DNA of 64,000 bases, taken from the NCBI RefSeq assembly GCF_014656455.1, contig NZ_BNCL01000001.1, forward strand, positions 1 to 64,000. The letters run 5' to 3'. A program made the position numbers and the translations under genes. Positions 1 through 9,510 of this stretch are shown in pieces. How positions within the stretch are numbered: the stretch's first letter is position 1; each line of letters begins with the position of its first letter. The notes under the pieces were generated by a model. It saw only the letters and a list, made by a program, of their open reading frames with translations, made no database searches and was not told the DNA's origin. Source of the DNA: Paracoccus aerius (GTDB lineage: Bacteria; Pseudomonadota; Alphaproteobacteria; Rhodobacterales; Rhodobacteraceae).

Positions 1-68
1 CGATGGGGAATGCTACAATTTCTTCAAAGCCGCCGGATATGAAACCGATCAAACGCAACACGCCCTAG
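1..68 (+). mobile_element. Right end of an IS5-family insertion sequence (partial)
   Basis: Reading frame 2 begins with a tail containing ECYNFFKAAGY, which resembles the C-terminal [EH]CxN[YF]F..AGY tail of IS5/IS427-group transposases. It runs straight into GATCAAACGCAACACGCCC, which looks like a terminal inverted repeat ending CAACACGCCC, followed by TAG, compatible with the CTAG/YTAR-type targets of this family. The rest of the element lies outside the window. The family call rests on remembered motif similarity. It could instead be an IS remnant. Confidence 0.5.
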
Positions 69-157
69 GCGGCAGCGTCCTTTCTTCTTCATCCAAATAT
101 CCTCGGGGGTCCGGGGGCAGACAGCCCCCGGCGCTTCGTTTCAGAACCCGGCCTTGA
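2..157 (+). CDS. C-terminal end of a probable IS5-family transposase (5' partial)
   Basis: The open frame enters from the left edge and stops at 155-157. Only about the first 22 residues (up to ...TDQTQHAL) look like transposase; the remainder is read-through across the putative element end into flanking DNA and the intergenic repeat. This suggests the transposase has no stop inside the element, or that the element has decayed. It overlaps by a few bases the 3' end of the opposite-strand binding-protein gene. The catalytic DDE residues would lie outside the window. Confidence 0.35.
   Translation, partial: DGECYNFFKAAGYETDQTQHALGGSVLSSSSKYPRGSGGRQPPALRFRTRP
87..134. repeat. Dispersed AAATATCC + G/C hairpin repeat, copy 1
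   Basis: AAATATCC at 95-102 is followed by a G-rich run and a perfect 8-bp hairpin (CCGGGGGC at 111-118, loop AGACA, GCCCCCGG at 124-131). The same arrangement occurs inverted near 36364-36411 and, with an insertion, at 51818-51920. It sits just beyond the stop of the minus-strand binding protein and may act as its transcription terminator, although no T-run follows. Confidence 0.6.
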
Positions 158-1181
158 TCTTCTCGAACTCGGCCAGTTGCTTTTCGCGCTGCGCCGGATC
201 GTTCGGCGTCTGGGCCAGGATGGGGGCATCGACCTCGGACAGACCCTCTTTCACCGCAGGTTCCTCGGCAATGGTCGCCATCGCCTCGGTCGAGGTGTGG
301 CCATAGCCGATCGTGTCCAGCAGCGCCTTGCCCGCCGAAGGCTCCAGCCAGGCGTTGATGAAGTCATAGGCCTTTTCCTCGTTGCCCGGCCCGTCCTTCA
401 GGTTGATGTATCCGCAGAAGAAGGTGGACGACCCTTCCTTGGGCGCCCGCTGGAAGGCGACGGGATAGTTGTCGTTCTGCAGATAGACCACGCCGTCGTT
501 CCACGACCAGGCAATGTCCACCGCGCCGGACGCCATCAACTGCGCCTGTTCCGACGGATCGGCCCAGTAGGCGGCGACGTTCTGATGCGCCTGGCGCAGC
601 CAGTCGGCGGCGGCCTGGAACTGTTCGTCGGTCACATTGGTCCAGTCGGTCGTCCCGGTTGCCAGATAGCCAAGCGCCCAGACATCGTCCGAGGAATCCG
701 GCAGCGAGGTGCGGCCCTGGTACTTCGGATCGACGAAGACCTGCAGCGTGGACACGTCCTCGGCCGGAACCGTTTCGGGATTATAGGCGATGGCCGTCGC
801 GCCCCAGTCGGTCGGGATGTACCAGACGCCCTCGTCGTCCTTGAACACCTCGGAGGCGAGGAACTGCGGGTCGATCTTGTCAAAGTTCGGGATCTTCGAC
901 GTGTCCCAAGGCTCGATCAGCCCGGCGTCGCGATACTTGCTGACCATCTGGCTGCAGGGGTGGGCCACGTCGGCCTTGAAGCCCGAGGCGATCTTCTGGA
1001 AAGCCTCGTCATCGTCGCCATAGAAGGCATAGGTCGGGCTGTCGCCGTGCTTGTCGATATAGCCCTGGAAGATCGACGGTTCCTCGAACCCCGCCCAGTC
1101 GAAGACGGTCAGTTCCGGGTCCGCCGCCAGAGCCGGCAGGGCCGTGACAGAGACGAGAGCGGTGGTGATCAGCAAGCGCAT
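141..1181 (-). CDS. ABC transporter substrate-binding protein, spermidine/putrescine (PotD-like)
   Basis: 346-aa periplasmic solute-binding protein. The start is the ATG at 1181, which gives a clean signal peptide (MRLLITTALVSVTALPALAA, then DPEL); the open frame extends 28 codons further upstream but that part is not protein-like. The mature protein opens with LTVFDWAGFE and has the two-lobed polyamine-binder pattern, including DWGATAIAYNPETV and a C-terminal YDFINAWLEP segment. Family members bind polyamines or related cations and deliver them to an inner-membrane ABC permease. No ATPase or permease gene is present in the window; partners, if any, would lie left of position 1, beyond the IS end. 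The exact substrate cannot be fixed from sequence. Confidence 0.85.
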   Translation of the reverse strand: MRLLITTALVSVTALPALAADPELTVFDWAGFEEPSIFQGYIDKHGDSPTYAFYGDDDEAFQKIASGFKADVAHPCSQMVSKYRDAGLIEPWDTSKIPNFDKIDPQFLASEVFKDDEGVWYIPTDWGATAIAYNPETVPAEDVSTLQVFVDPKYQGRTSLPDSSDDVWALGYLATGTTDWTNVTDEQFQAAADWLRQAHQNVAAYWADPSEQAQLMASGAVDIAWSWNDGVVYLQNDNYPVAFQRAPKEGSSTFFCGYINLKDGPGNEEKAYDFINAWLEPSAGKALLDTIGYGHTSTEAMATIAEEPAVKEGLSEVDAPILAQTPNDPAQREKQLAEFEKIKAGF

Positions 1182-1275
1182 GATTTCGGGCCTTCCTGTT
1201 GGGCGGTTTGATCCGAACGCTAGCGGCGGCATAACCGTCGCGCAAGGGCATCGCGCGCCGGTCAAGGACCGTTGA

Positions 1276-1998
1276 TCAGCGCATCCTCAACGCGCCGTCC
1301 AGCCGGATCACCTCGCCGTTCAGATAGGCATTCTCGACGATATGGGCGGCCATGCGGGCGAATTCCTGCGGATCGCCGAGGCGGGCAGGAAAGGTCACCT
1401 CAGCCGCAAGGCTGTCCTGCACGTCCTGCGGCAACCCGCGCAGCATGGGCGTGGCGAAGATGCCCGGCGCGATGGCGCAGACGCGGATGTTCTGCCCGGC
1501 CAGATCGCGCGCCAGCGGCAGGGTCATGCCGGCGATTCCCGCCTTGGACGCGGCATAGGCCGCCTGGCCCTTCTGCCCGTCGAAGGCCGCTATCGAGGCC
1601 GTGTTCACGATCACGCCGTTTTCCGGGCGTCCGTTCCGGGCCATTTCGGCTGCCGCAAGCCGCAGCACGTTGAAGCTGCCAACCAGGTTCACCTCGATCA
1701 CGCGGCGAAAGGCGTCAAGGTCGTGCGGGCCGTTCCGTCCCACGGTCCTTTCGCCGATCACGACGCCCGCGCAGTTCACGCAGACGTCGATCCCGCCCAT
1801 GATCCCAACTGCCTGGGCGATGGCCGCAGCCGTGCTGTCGGCGGATGTCACATCGGCCTGCAGATGGTGCGCATCATCGCTTGCCGCGCGGTCCAAGACG
1901 ACGACCTGCGCGCCCTGGCTGCGGAACCAGTCGACCGTGGCGGCCCCCAGGCCCGAAGCGCCGCCGGTGACGATGGCGCGGCTGTTTCCCAGGTCCAT
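1276..1998 (-). CDS. Short-chain dehydrogenase/reductase (3-hydroxyacyl-CoA dehydrogenase type)
   Basis: 240-aa NAD(P)-dependent SDR with the Rossmann glycine motif GGASGLG (12-18), the NCAG motif (75-78) and a complete catalytic tetrad Asn104, Ser135, Tyr148, Lys152 (YAASK). The NTASIAAFDGQKGQ stretch resembles type II 3-hydroxyacyl-CoA dehydrogenases (HSD10-like), so oxidation of short 3-hydroxyacyl-CoAs is the likely role; generic FabG-like activity cannot be excluded. It is the last gene of a tight minus-strand operon, starting 9 nt after the ppk2 stop. Confidence 0.85.
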   Translation of the reverse strand: MDLGNSRAIVTGGASGLGAATVDWFRSQGAQVVVLDRAASDDAHHLQADVTSADSTAAAIAQAVGIMGGIDVCVNCAGVVIGERTVGRNGPHDLDAFRRVIEVNLVGSFNVLRLAAAEMARNGRPENGVIVNTASIAAFDGQKGQAAYAASKAGIAGMTLPLARDLAGQNIRVCAIAPGIFATPMLRGLPQDVQDSLAAEVTFPARLGDPQEFARMAAHIVENAYLNGEVIRLDGALRMR

Positions 1999-2007
1999 GT
2001 TGCCTCC

Positions 2008-2886
2008 CTATCTGTCCAGCAATTCCGGCCCGCCGGTGATGGCCGGATCGGGGATGCCGATGGCGTCCGCGTCCTTGCCCGCGAAATCGACGGCGTTCAG
2101 GATCGTCTGGATCGCGGCAAGCCGCGCCCGGCGCTTGTCGTCGGACAGGATGACCGTCCAGGGCGCGATGGGAGAATGGGACCGGTTCAGCGTGTCGCGA
2201 ATGGCATGGGTATAGTCGTCCCATTTCGCCAGGCCGTCCACGTCGATCCGCGACAGCTTCCACTGCTTCAGCGGGTCGGCCTCTCGGTCCAGGAAGCGGC
2301 GCAGCTGTTCGGCCCGGCCCACGTCCAGCCACAGCTTGACCAGGATGATGCCGTCATCGACCAGCATCTGTTCGAAATCGGGTAGCTGGCGGAAGAAGGC
2401 ATTGCGCTGATGTTCGGTGGAAAATCCGAAGACGCGCTCGACGATGCCGCGGTTGTACCAGCTGCGGTCGAACAGCGCGATCTCTCCCTTGGCGGGCAGC
2501 CAATCGACATAGCGCTGGAAATACCACTGGCCCGCCTCGCGCTCGGTCGGCGTGGGCAGCGCGACGATGGCAGCGGAACGGGGGTTCAGGTTTTCCCGCG
2601 TGCGTTCGATGGTGCCGCCCTTGCCGGCGGCGTCGCGGCCTTCGAACAGGACGACCAGCCGCTTGCCGGTCGCCGCCACGTCATGCATCAGGCGCACCAG
2701 TTGCAATTGCAGCCGGTCCATCTGCGCCTCGTAGGACTTCTTGTCCATCTCGGCGCGGTAAGGATAGGTCGGGTCCAGGACCTGATCCTTGGCTGCATTC
2801 TCCAGGGCTTTCCTGATGTCCCTGGGCGCGGCCTTCAGCGCCTCGGTGATCTTGCCGACCAGGGGCAGGTCCGGGATTTCCGCCAT
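2008..2886 (-). CDS. ppk2: Polyphosphate kinase 2 family protein
   Basis: 292 aa. PPK2 enzymes transfer phosphate between polyphosphate and nucleotides. A Walker A motif GRDAAGKGG lies at 83-91 and the PPK2 signature FDRSWYNR at 139-146; the following helical lid region and WKLSRID segment also fit. I chose ATG at 2886 rather than the GTG one codon upstream because an AAGGA Shine-Dalgarno lies about 6 nt before the ATG. The gene starts immediately after the metA stop, so the two are probably translationally coupled. Whether it is a nucleoside di- or monophosphate kinase cannot be read from sequence. Confidence 0.9.
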   Translation of the reverse strand: MAEIPDLPLVGKITEALKAAPRDIRKALENAAKDQVLDPTYPYRAEMDKKSYEAQMDRLQLQLVRLMHDVAATGKRLVVLFEGRDAAGKGGTIERTRENLNPRSAAIVALPTPTEREAGQWYFQRYVDWLPAKGEIALFDRSWYNRGIVERVFGFSTEHQRNAFFRQLPDFEQMLVDDGIILVKLWLDVGRAEQLRRFLDREADPLKQWKLSRIDVDGLAKWDDYTHAIRDTLNRSHSPIAPWTVILSDDKRRARLAAIQTILNAVDFAGKDADAIGIPDPAITGGPELLDR

Positions 2887-2889
2887 CAC

Positions 2890-3816
2890 TTATCCTTCGC
2901 CGATGCGGGACAGGTCGTATTCGGTCGTCTGATAGATCTCGTTGATCCAGTTACCGTAAAGCAGATGCGCATGGCTGCGCCAGCGGTTCGAGGGCGCCCG
3001 CGCCGGATCGTCGTCGGGGTAATAGTTCAAGGGCACGTTGATCGGCTTTCCAGCCTCGACGTCGCGATCGTATTCCTCCTTGAGGGTCGTGCTGTCATAC
3101 TCGAAATGGTTGAAGATATACAGCGCCCTATGGCCCGGATCCTCCAGCAGGCAGGGGCCGCACTGGTCGCTGGCCAGCAGTGTGCGCAGGGCGGGGCGGG
3201 CGTCAACGTCGGCCTGACGGATCTCGGTCCAGCGGCTGACGGGCACCAGCACGTCATCGGAAAAGCCCCGCAGATAGGGCGAGGCCGGGGCGAGGTTGCG
3301 GTGGCGGAAGCAGCCGAAGGCCTTGTGCTCCAGCGGGTGCTTTTCCAGCCGGTGGAAATGCCAGGCCATCGCCATGCCCCCCCAGCAGACGCCGAAGGTC
3401 GAATGGACATGGCTTTGCGTCCAGTCGAAGACGCGGGTCAGTTCATCCCAATAAGTCACATCCTCGAAGGGCAGCAGTTCCACCGGGGCGCCGGTGATGA
3501 CAAGGCCGTCGAACTTTTCGCCCGTGGCCTCGACCTCTCGGAAGGGGCGATAGAAGCTTTCCATGTGGTCGGCCGCCGTGTTGCGGCTTTCATGGTCCGA
3601 CATGCGGATCAACTGGAAGTCGATCTGCAGGGGCGTGGCGCCGATCAGCCGGGCGAACTGGTTTTCCGTCTGGATCTTCTTGGGCATCAGGTTCAGAAGC
3701 CCGATCCGCAGCGGCCGGATGTCCTGCGTCGCGGCCCGGCCCGGAGACATGACCATCACGCCTTCGTCCGACAGGATGCGATAGGCGGGCAGGTTCTCGT
3801 TCAGGGTGATGGGCAT
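2890..3816 (-). CDS. metA: Homoserine O-acyltransferase MetA (probably acetyl-CoA specific)
   Basis: 308 aa, usual family length. It activates the homoserine hydroxyl group in methionine synthesis. The nucleophile is Cys144 in GVCWGG, and His237/Glu239 in FNHFEYD complete the catalytic set. In the TGAPVE motif (108-113) Glu113 occupies the position that is Gly111 in E. coli MetA (GAPLG). Published work on this family links Glu there to acetyl-CoA and Gly to succinyl-CoA, so homoserine O-acetyltransferase is predicted. It starts 4 nt after the upstream P-loop gene, with an AAGGA Shine-Dalgarno located in that gene's last codons. Confidence 0.92.
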   Translation of the reverse strand: MPITLNENLPAYRILSDEGVMVMSPGRAATQDIRPLRIGLLNLMPKKIQTENQFARLIGATPLQIDFQLIRMSDHESRNTAADHMESFYRPFREVEATGEKFDGLVITGAPVELLPFEDVTYWDELTRVFDWTQSHVHSTFGVCWGGMAMAWHFHRLEKHPLEHKAFGCFRHRNLAPASPYLRGFSDDVLVPVSRWTEIRQADVDARPALRTLLASDQCGPCLLEDPGHRALYIFNHFEYDSTTLKEEYDRDVEAGKPINVPLNYYPDDDPARAPSNRWRSHAHLLYGNWINEIYQTTEYDLSRIGEG

Positions 3817-3820
3817 CGGC

Positions 3821-4681
3821 TTATTCCTTGCGGTCTATGGCGCGGGCGATCAGGGCGTCGAAATCCGCCGGACTGCGGACTTCGGCCACCTCTTCGGCCA
3901 GGACGGTGACGCCGCGCCGCGCCATCGCCTGATAGCGCGGCTGGCGATGGGCCAGGGCGCGCGCATAGGTCCAGCGGATGAAGTCGTCGGGATTGACCTC
4001 GTCCCCGTCCAGGCCCTTTTCGACCCGATAGGCGATCCAGGCCTTTTCCAGGAACTGGGGCTGGTAATACATGGGCTTGGGCGCACGGTCGAAGCGGCGC
4101 ACCAGTTCGGCGGTATGGGCGTCCGACCCCTTGATCCAGACCATCAGAAGGTCGCGTTCAAGCGCCGACAGGACCGGGTCGGCTGGGTCTTCGGGATCCA
4201 CGACCTCGCAGATGGACCCACCTGAATCGCAGACGAAATGCGGGATGGCGTAGATGTCGCGGGCGCGGTCCATGAAGTGCCGCGTGTCCAGCAGCGCCGC
4301 CATTTCCGCCCGCCGGTGCTGGTTCTGGCGCAGGCAGTATTCGTCAAAAGGCAGGCCCCCGCGCGACGGGCTGCCGGGCTTGCCCAGATAGGTGGACAAG
4401 GGCGCCAGGTTGTCGAAGGTGATGTTCGAGGCAATATAGACGCTGTCGGACAGCAGAAGCTCGCGCAGGAAGGGGACCTTCATCGCCTCGCGCTTGAAGT
4501 TGTCGGCGATGAACTCGCCCATGTAGCGGGTGCCGATGCGGTAATCGACGCTGTAGTGGAACCAGTCGCCCGCCTCGCGCAGCATGTTGGCCAGAAAGGT
4601 CTTGCCCAGGCCCGACATCCCGAACAGCACGACGCGCTTGGCGCTTGCCCCCAGCCAGTCGCTGCCGCTGCGATAGATCAT
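3821..4681 (-). CDS. P-loop ATPase/kinase-like protein of unknown function
   Basis: 286 aa from the ATG at 4681; the open frame extends about 100 codons further but that N-terminal part is not protein-like and runs into the upstream terminator and fadL-type gene. A Walker A motif GMSGLGKT at 21-28 shows nucleotide binding. The rest contains aromatic and acidic stretches ([34 protein letters not shown]) without a function I recognise. It is the first gene of the operon with metA, ppk2 and the SDR, so a link to methionine or phosphate metabolism is possible but unproven. Confidence 0.8.
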   Translation of the reverse strand: MIYRSGSDWLGASAKRVVLFGMSGLGKTFLANMLREAGDWFHYSVDYRIGTRYMGEFIADNFKREAMKVPFLRELLLSDSVYIASNITFDNLAPLSTYLGKPGSPSRGGLPFDEYCLRQNQHRRAEMAALLDTRHFMDRARDIYAIPHFVCDSGGSICEVVDPEDPADPVLSALERDLLMVWIKGSDAHTAELVRRFDRAPKPMYYQPQFLEKAWIAYRVEKGLDGDEVNPDDFIRWTYARALAHRQPRYQAMARRGVTVLAEEVAEVRSPADFDALIARAIDRKE

Positions 4682-4726
4682 CGGATGTTCCCTCGTTTCG
4701 GGCGCATAGGTAATGCGGGGTCCGTG

Positions 4727-4755
4727 AAAAGCAAAGGCCCCGCCGAAGCGAGGCC
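4727..4755 (-). terminator. Rho-independent terminator after the FadL-type gene
   Basis: Minus-strand hairpin GGCCTCGC-TTCG-GCGGGGCC (8 bp including one G-T pair, loop TTCG, 4736-4755), followed on that strand by TTTGCTTTTC. It separates the outer-membrane protein gene from the P-loop/metA operon. Confidence 0.75.
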
Positions 4756-4781
4756 TTGCCAGTGTCGCAAGTGGGCAAGGA

Positions 4782-5960
4782 TCAGAAGCTGTAGCCGATC
4801 CGCACGCCGACGCCCCAGGCGTGGTTGTCGTCCATGGTGGCGACAGTCGTCTTGTTGCCCGTTTCCCCGATGCCCACGTCGGAGCCACCCAGCCGGGTGT
4901 AGTTGATGCCGGTCGTGATCTTGATGTTGTCCATCGTGTAGATGCCAGCCAGGGTGACACCCTTGCGCCCGTTGGTTGGGGCAAGTGGCGAAACCGTATC
5001 GCCTTCGCTGGGTTCGTAGAGGAACGACAGGGACGCGGACCAATTGTCAGTAAACTTGCGCCCGATACCGATCGTATAGGTTGTCGTATCCTCGACCTCG
5101 ACCAGCGGCACGGTTCCCCCTGTCGGAGTAGCGATCGGAAAGACGGCGTTGTCCACGATGAACTCTGACCACTTCACCCAGCGGATCGAACCGAAGACCA
5201 GGGTGTCCTGCGCAATGCCGGTCTGTCCTTCGAGAGTCCAACTACGCGGTGTCTTGACCGTATATGTTCCCGAAATCGTATCCGTGAGACCACGGGTGGC
5301 AGCAAGGACGATATCGCCGGTCTCGGTCATCTCGAAATCATGCTCGATAGGCGAATTGTACGTCAGAGAGACCCGGGCAGCAATTTCCGGTATCTCGTAG
5401 GCTGCGCCGAGGACATAACCCATTCCCCATTCATCATTGATCTCCAGATTATAGGGCGGGCTTATCCTGCTGTATCCTGCACCATTCAGCGTCACGCCGC
5501 CATCGGCTCTGGATGCGCGAATCCCGCCATGGACCGAAAAGTTGTTCTCAAACTTGTAGCGAGCGAGTCCCGTGAGGGTGGTCGAATTCACCTCGACCCG
5601 CGTCCCGCCCAGAACCGGCGATGCGTCAACTGCAGGATTGGGAAGCGGGCCCGGCTGAGTGGGATAGAGGATATCCGCACCGAAAGGCTGCTCAACGATG
5701 AAAGCGGCCGACAGGTTGTCGTTGAACTGGTGCTTGTAGGAAAGCCCGACAAAGCCATAGCCCTGCGCCACGTCACCGGTGTTGAAGCCGGCGACATCAC
5801 GGCCTTCAACGGTCGGATCGACGCCCCCGAAGCTCAATTCCGCATAATTCCCTTGCTCGAACAGCACGGCCAGCGACTGGGGCGCGCGTTCGATGCCGCC
5901 GGCGACCAGCGGGGAAGCGGTGATCAGCAGAACCGCGCTGCCGGACATTATTTTTTTCAT
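4782..5960 (-). CDS. OmpP1/FadL-family outer-membrane transport protein
   Basis: 392 aa from the ATG at 5960, preceded by GGGAGGAACC. N-terminal signal peptide (MKKIMSGSAVLLITASPLVAGG) and a long run of alternating amphipathic strands, ending in Phe (RIGYSF) as expected for an outer-membrane beta-barrel. Early motifs (QSLAVLFEQGNYAELSFG) match the FadL/TodX group, which moves hydrophobic compounds such as long-chain fatty acids across the outer membrane. A terminator follows. The actual ligand is not deducible. Confidence 0.85.
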   Translation of the reverse strand: MKKIMSGSAVLLITASPLVAGGIERAPQSLAVLFEQGNYAELSFGGVDPTVEGRDVAGFNTGDVAQGYGFVGLSYKHQFNDNLSAAFIVEQPFGADILYPTQPGPLPNPAVDASPVLGGTRVEVNSTTLTGLARYKFENNFSVHGGIRASRADGGVTLNGAGYSRISPPYNLEINDEWGMGYVLGAAYEIPEIAARVSLTYNSPIEHDFEMTETGDIVLAATRGLTDTISGTYTVKTPRSWTLEGQTGIAQDTLVFGSIRWVKWSEFIVDNAVFPIATPTGGTVPLVEVEDTTTYTIGIGRKFTDNWSASLSFLYEPSEGDTVSPLAPTNGRKGVTLAGIYTMDNIKITTGINYTRLGGSDVGIGETGNKTTVATMDDNHAWGVGVRIGYSF

Positions 5961-6104
5961 AGGTTCCTCCCTTGGCAGCCATTCGACCGCTGGATTCGAG
6001 CTTACCGCCGATGTTCTTCGAATCAATTGAGGGTGCAATATGACGCGGCGTCCGGACCTCATGCGGCGTGCGCTAGTGGCATTGCGGCAACTTTCGGTTG
6101 CGGT

Positions 6105-6139
6105 GGGCCGGGGGCGAAGGTGAAGATTTTCACCGGCCC
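6105..6139. other. Nested hairpin between the fadL-type gene and guaB
   Basis: Outer arms GGGCC (6105-6109) and GGCCC (6135-6139) enclose an inner hairpin GGTGAA-GATT-TTCACC (6119-6134). It lies 70 bp upstream of guaB in the divergent intergenic region (5961-6208). No T-run follows, so it is not a typical terminator; it could be an operator or leader structure. Confidence 0.35.
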
Positions 6140-6166
6140 GCACTGGACAAGCCGCCCGGCGCGTGA

Positions 6167-7657
<1,491 letters not shown>

Positions 7658-7666
7658 CGATATGGA

Positions 7667-7696
7667 AAAGGCCGGTCGCTTGACCGGCCTTTCTTC
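7667..7696. terminator. Bidirectional terminator between guaB and the FYDLN-acid gene
   Basis: An 11-bp perfect stem AAAGGCCGGTC (7667-7677) / GACCGGCCTTT (7682-7692) with a 4-nt loop and T-rich flanks in both directions. It serves guaB on the plus strand and the convergent gene on the minus strand. Confidence 0.9.
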
Positions 7697-8011
7697 TTAT
7701 TCCTCGTCGTTATCGGCGACGTCCGCGATGTCGTCCAGCGACACGTCGCCGTCGTCATCGTCTTCTTCCAGCAGGTCGTCGTCCAGTTCGCCCGCATCAT
7801 CGCCCAGATCCTCGTCATCGTCGACCAGATCCTCGTCGTCGCGAACGGCGGTCTTTTCGGTGACCAGCGTCTTGCCGCGGCTATCGGTCAGGCTTTCCAG
7901 CGTGAACGTGTTCCCGCAGGCGGGGCAGGTCATCGGATTGGCGCGCAGGTCATAGAAGCGCGTCGCGCAGTGCGGGCACAGGCGTTTCGTGCCCCATTCC
8001 TCTTTGGGCAT
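7697..8011 (-). CDS. TIGR02300-type FYDLN-acid zinc-ribbon protein
   Basis: 104 aa. The N-terminal third has two Cys pairs (CPHC and CPAC) around FYDLRANPMTCP, close to the FYDLN signature of a family widespread in alphaproteobacteria. The C-terminal half is almost entirely Asp/Glu. A zinc ribbon plus acidic tail suggests a nucleic-acid- or protein-binding accessory factor, but no function is established. It converges on guaB over a shared terminator. Confidence 0.85.
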   Translation of the reverse strand: MPKEEWGTKRLCPHCATRFYDLRANPMTCPACGNTFTLESLTDSRGKTLVTEKTAVRDDEDLVDDDEDLGDDAGELDDDLLEEDDDDGDVSLDDIADVADNDEE

Positions 8012-8123
8012 GGCTTTCTCCTTCCGCCGCGTTTAGGGAAATCGGTGGTCCCCCTGCCACAGGCGCGGGGGGGTGTCAAAGGCTTTTCTGACAGGGACGG
8101 CGGGGCAGGGCAAGGGCAGGCGG

Positions 8124-8822
8124 ATGGCCGAGGCGTTCACCATCGCCAATGGGTTGCGGATCACGCTGCGCCGGTCGGCCCGGGCGCGGCGCATGGTGCT
8201 GCGGGTGCCGCGCGACGGCGGGCCGGTGGTGCTGACGCTGCCTGCCCATGTCGCGCTGTCCGATGGCGCGGCCTTCGCCGAGGCGAAATCGGCCTGGCTG
8301 ATGCAGGCGACCCAGCGGCGCCCTGCGCCCAGCATCGTTCGACACGGCGCGGTCCTGCCGGTTGCAGGGGTTCTGCTGGTGCTGACCCCTGGGGCGGTGC
8401 GCGCCGCGTCGATCGAGGGCGAGGCCCTGCTTCTGCCCGCCAGCCGGCCGGCAGGGCCTGTCGTTCAGGCTTACCTGAAGCACCGGGCGCTGGCCGACCT
8501 GCGCGCCGCCTGCGACCGCCATGCCAAGGCGCTTGGCCGTCGCTATCATGCCATCGTGCTGCGCGATACGCGGTCCCGATGGGGAAGCTGCACTTCGGAC
8601 GGGCGGCTGATGTTTTCCTGGCGGCTGGCGATGGCGCCGCCTGCGGTGCTGGACTATGTCGCCGCGCATGAGGTCGCGCATCTGCTGCATATGGATCATT
8701 CCCCGCGCTTCTGGACAGCGGTGGCCGGGCTGATGCCGGATTACGCGCGGCACCGCGACTGGCTGAAGCGGCATGGGGCGGATCTGATAGCCTGGCGGTT
8801 CCGTGAGCCTGCCGGGGATTGA
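8124..8822 (+). CDS. YgjP-like metallopeptidase domain protein (DUF45, M48-related)
   Basis: 232 aa from the ATG at 8124, which has a purine-rich Shine-Dalgarno; a 17-codon upstream extension is less likely. The DUF45 core is clear: DTRSRWGSC, then FSWRLAMAPP, then the zinc-site HEVAH (182-186) followed by HMDHSPRFW. The family is predicted to be zinc-dependent peptidases of unknown substrate. The stop lies only 12 bp before the palindrome in front of the GntR gene. Confidence 0.85.
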   Translation: MAEAFTIANGLRITLRRSARARRMVLRVPRDGGPVVLTLPAHVALSDGAAFAEAKSAWLMQATQRRPAPSIVRHGAVLPVAGVLLVLTPGAVRAASIEGEALLLPASRPAGPVVQAYLKHRALADLRAACDRHAKALGRRYHAIVLRDTRSRWGSCTSDGRLMFSWRLAMAPPAVLDYVAAHEVAHLLHMDHSPRFWTAVAGLMPDYARHRDWLKRHGADLIAWRFREPAGD

Positions 8823-8834
8823 CGAGGGCCGGGT

Positions 8835-8846
8835 TTGTGATCACAA
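8835..8846. promoter_or_regulatory. Palindromic GntR/FCD-type operator upstream of the regulator
   Basis: Perfect 12-bp palindrome TTGTGATCACAA, 8 bp before the GntR start codon. FadR/FCD-subfamily regulators typically bind TNGTN(0-3)ACNA palindromes, so this is a likely autoregulatory site. Its position over the start region suggests repression. Confidence 0.6.
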
Positions 8847-8853
8847 CCGCTCT

Positions 8854-9501
8854 ATGAACGCCCCCGCCCGATCCACCGATCCTTCGGCCCATGAAAAGCT
8901 GTATCGCAACCTGCGCAGCCGGATCATGCTGGGCGAGCTTCCGCCCGGCAAGCCGCTGACACTGCGGGGCATCGCCCGCGAATACCACCTGTCCATGACC
9001 CCCGCGCGAGAGGCCGTGCGCCGCCTTGTGGCCGAAGGCGCGCTGACCCTGTCGGCATCGGGCCGGGTGACCACGCCCGCCCTATCGGACGAGAGGATCG
9101 AGGAACTGGCCGCCCTGCGCGCCCTGATCGAGCCCGAACTGGCCGCCCGCGCCCTGCCGCGCGCGCATTTCGCGCTGATCGACCGGCTGGCGCAGATGAA
9201 CGCCCGCATCGCCGATGCCGTGGAAAACCACGACGCCGTGGGCTATATCCGCTGCAACCTGGACTTTCACCGGATGCTGTATCTGCGGGCGCAGGCGCCG
9301 GCGATGCTGGCGATGCTGGAAACGATCTGGCTGCAACTGGGGCCGACGATGCGCGCCCTTTATGGCCGAGTGAAGCGGAACGAGCCTCCGCGTCACCACC
9401 GCATGATCCTGGCGGCGCTGCGGGCGGGCGACGAACCCGCCCTGCGGCTGGCCGTGCGCGCCGATGTCACGCACGGTCTGCGGCACCTGACTTCTGGCTA
9501 G
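8854..9501 (+). CDS. GntR-family transcriptional regulator (FCD subfamily)
   Basis: 215 aa from the ATG at 8854, just downstream of the operator palindrome; an extension 17 codons upstream would place the operator inside the gene. The N-terminal winged helix-turn-helix (KLYRNLRSRIMLGELPPGK, then MTPAREAVRRLVAEGAL) is typical GntR. The helical C-terminal part with DFHRMLY and HHRMILAAL matches FCD effector domains, which often bind metal plus a small carboxylate. No metabolic gene is adjacent on this strand, so its targets are unknown apart from probable autoregulation. Confidence 0.88.
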   Translation: MNAPARSTDPSAHEKLYRNLRSRIMLGELPPGKPLTLRGIAREYHLSMTPAREAVRRLVAEGALTLSASGRVTTPALSDERIEELAALRALIEPELAARALPRAHFALIDRLAQMNARIADAVENHDAVGYIRCNLDFHRMLYLRAQAPAMLAMLETIWLQLGPTMRALYGRVKRNEPPRHHRMILAALRAGDEPALRLAVRADVTHGLRHLTSG

Positions 9502-9510
9502 GATCGTGGG

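Noticed and set aside
4682..4735. SAM riboswitch upstream of the metA operon
   Set aside because: The gap after the upstream terminator is about 45-55 bp and shows no stem-pseudoknot arrangement expected of SAM-II or related riboswitches.
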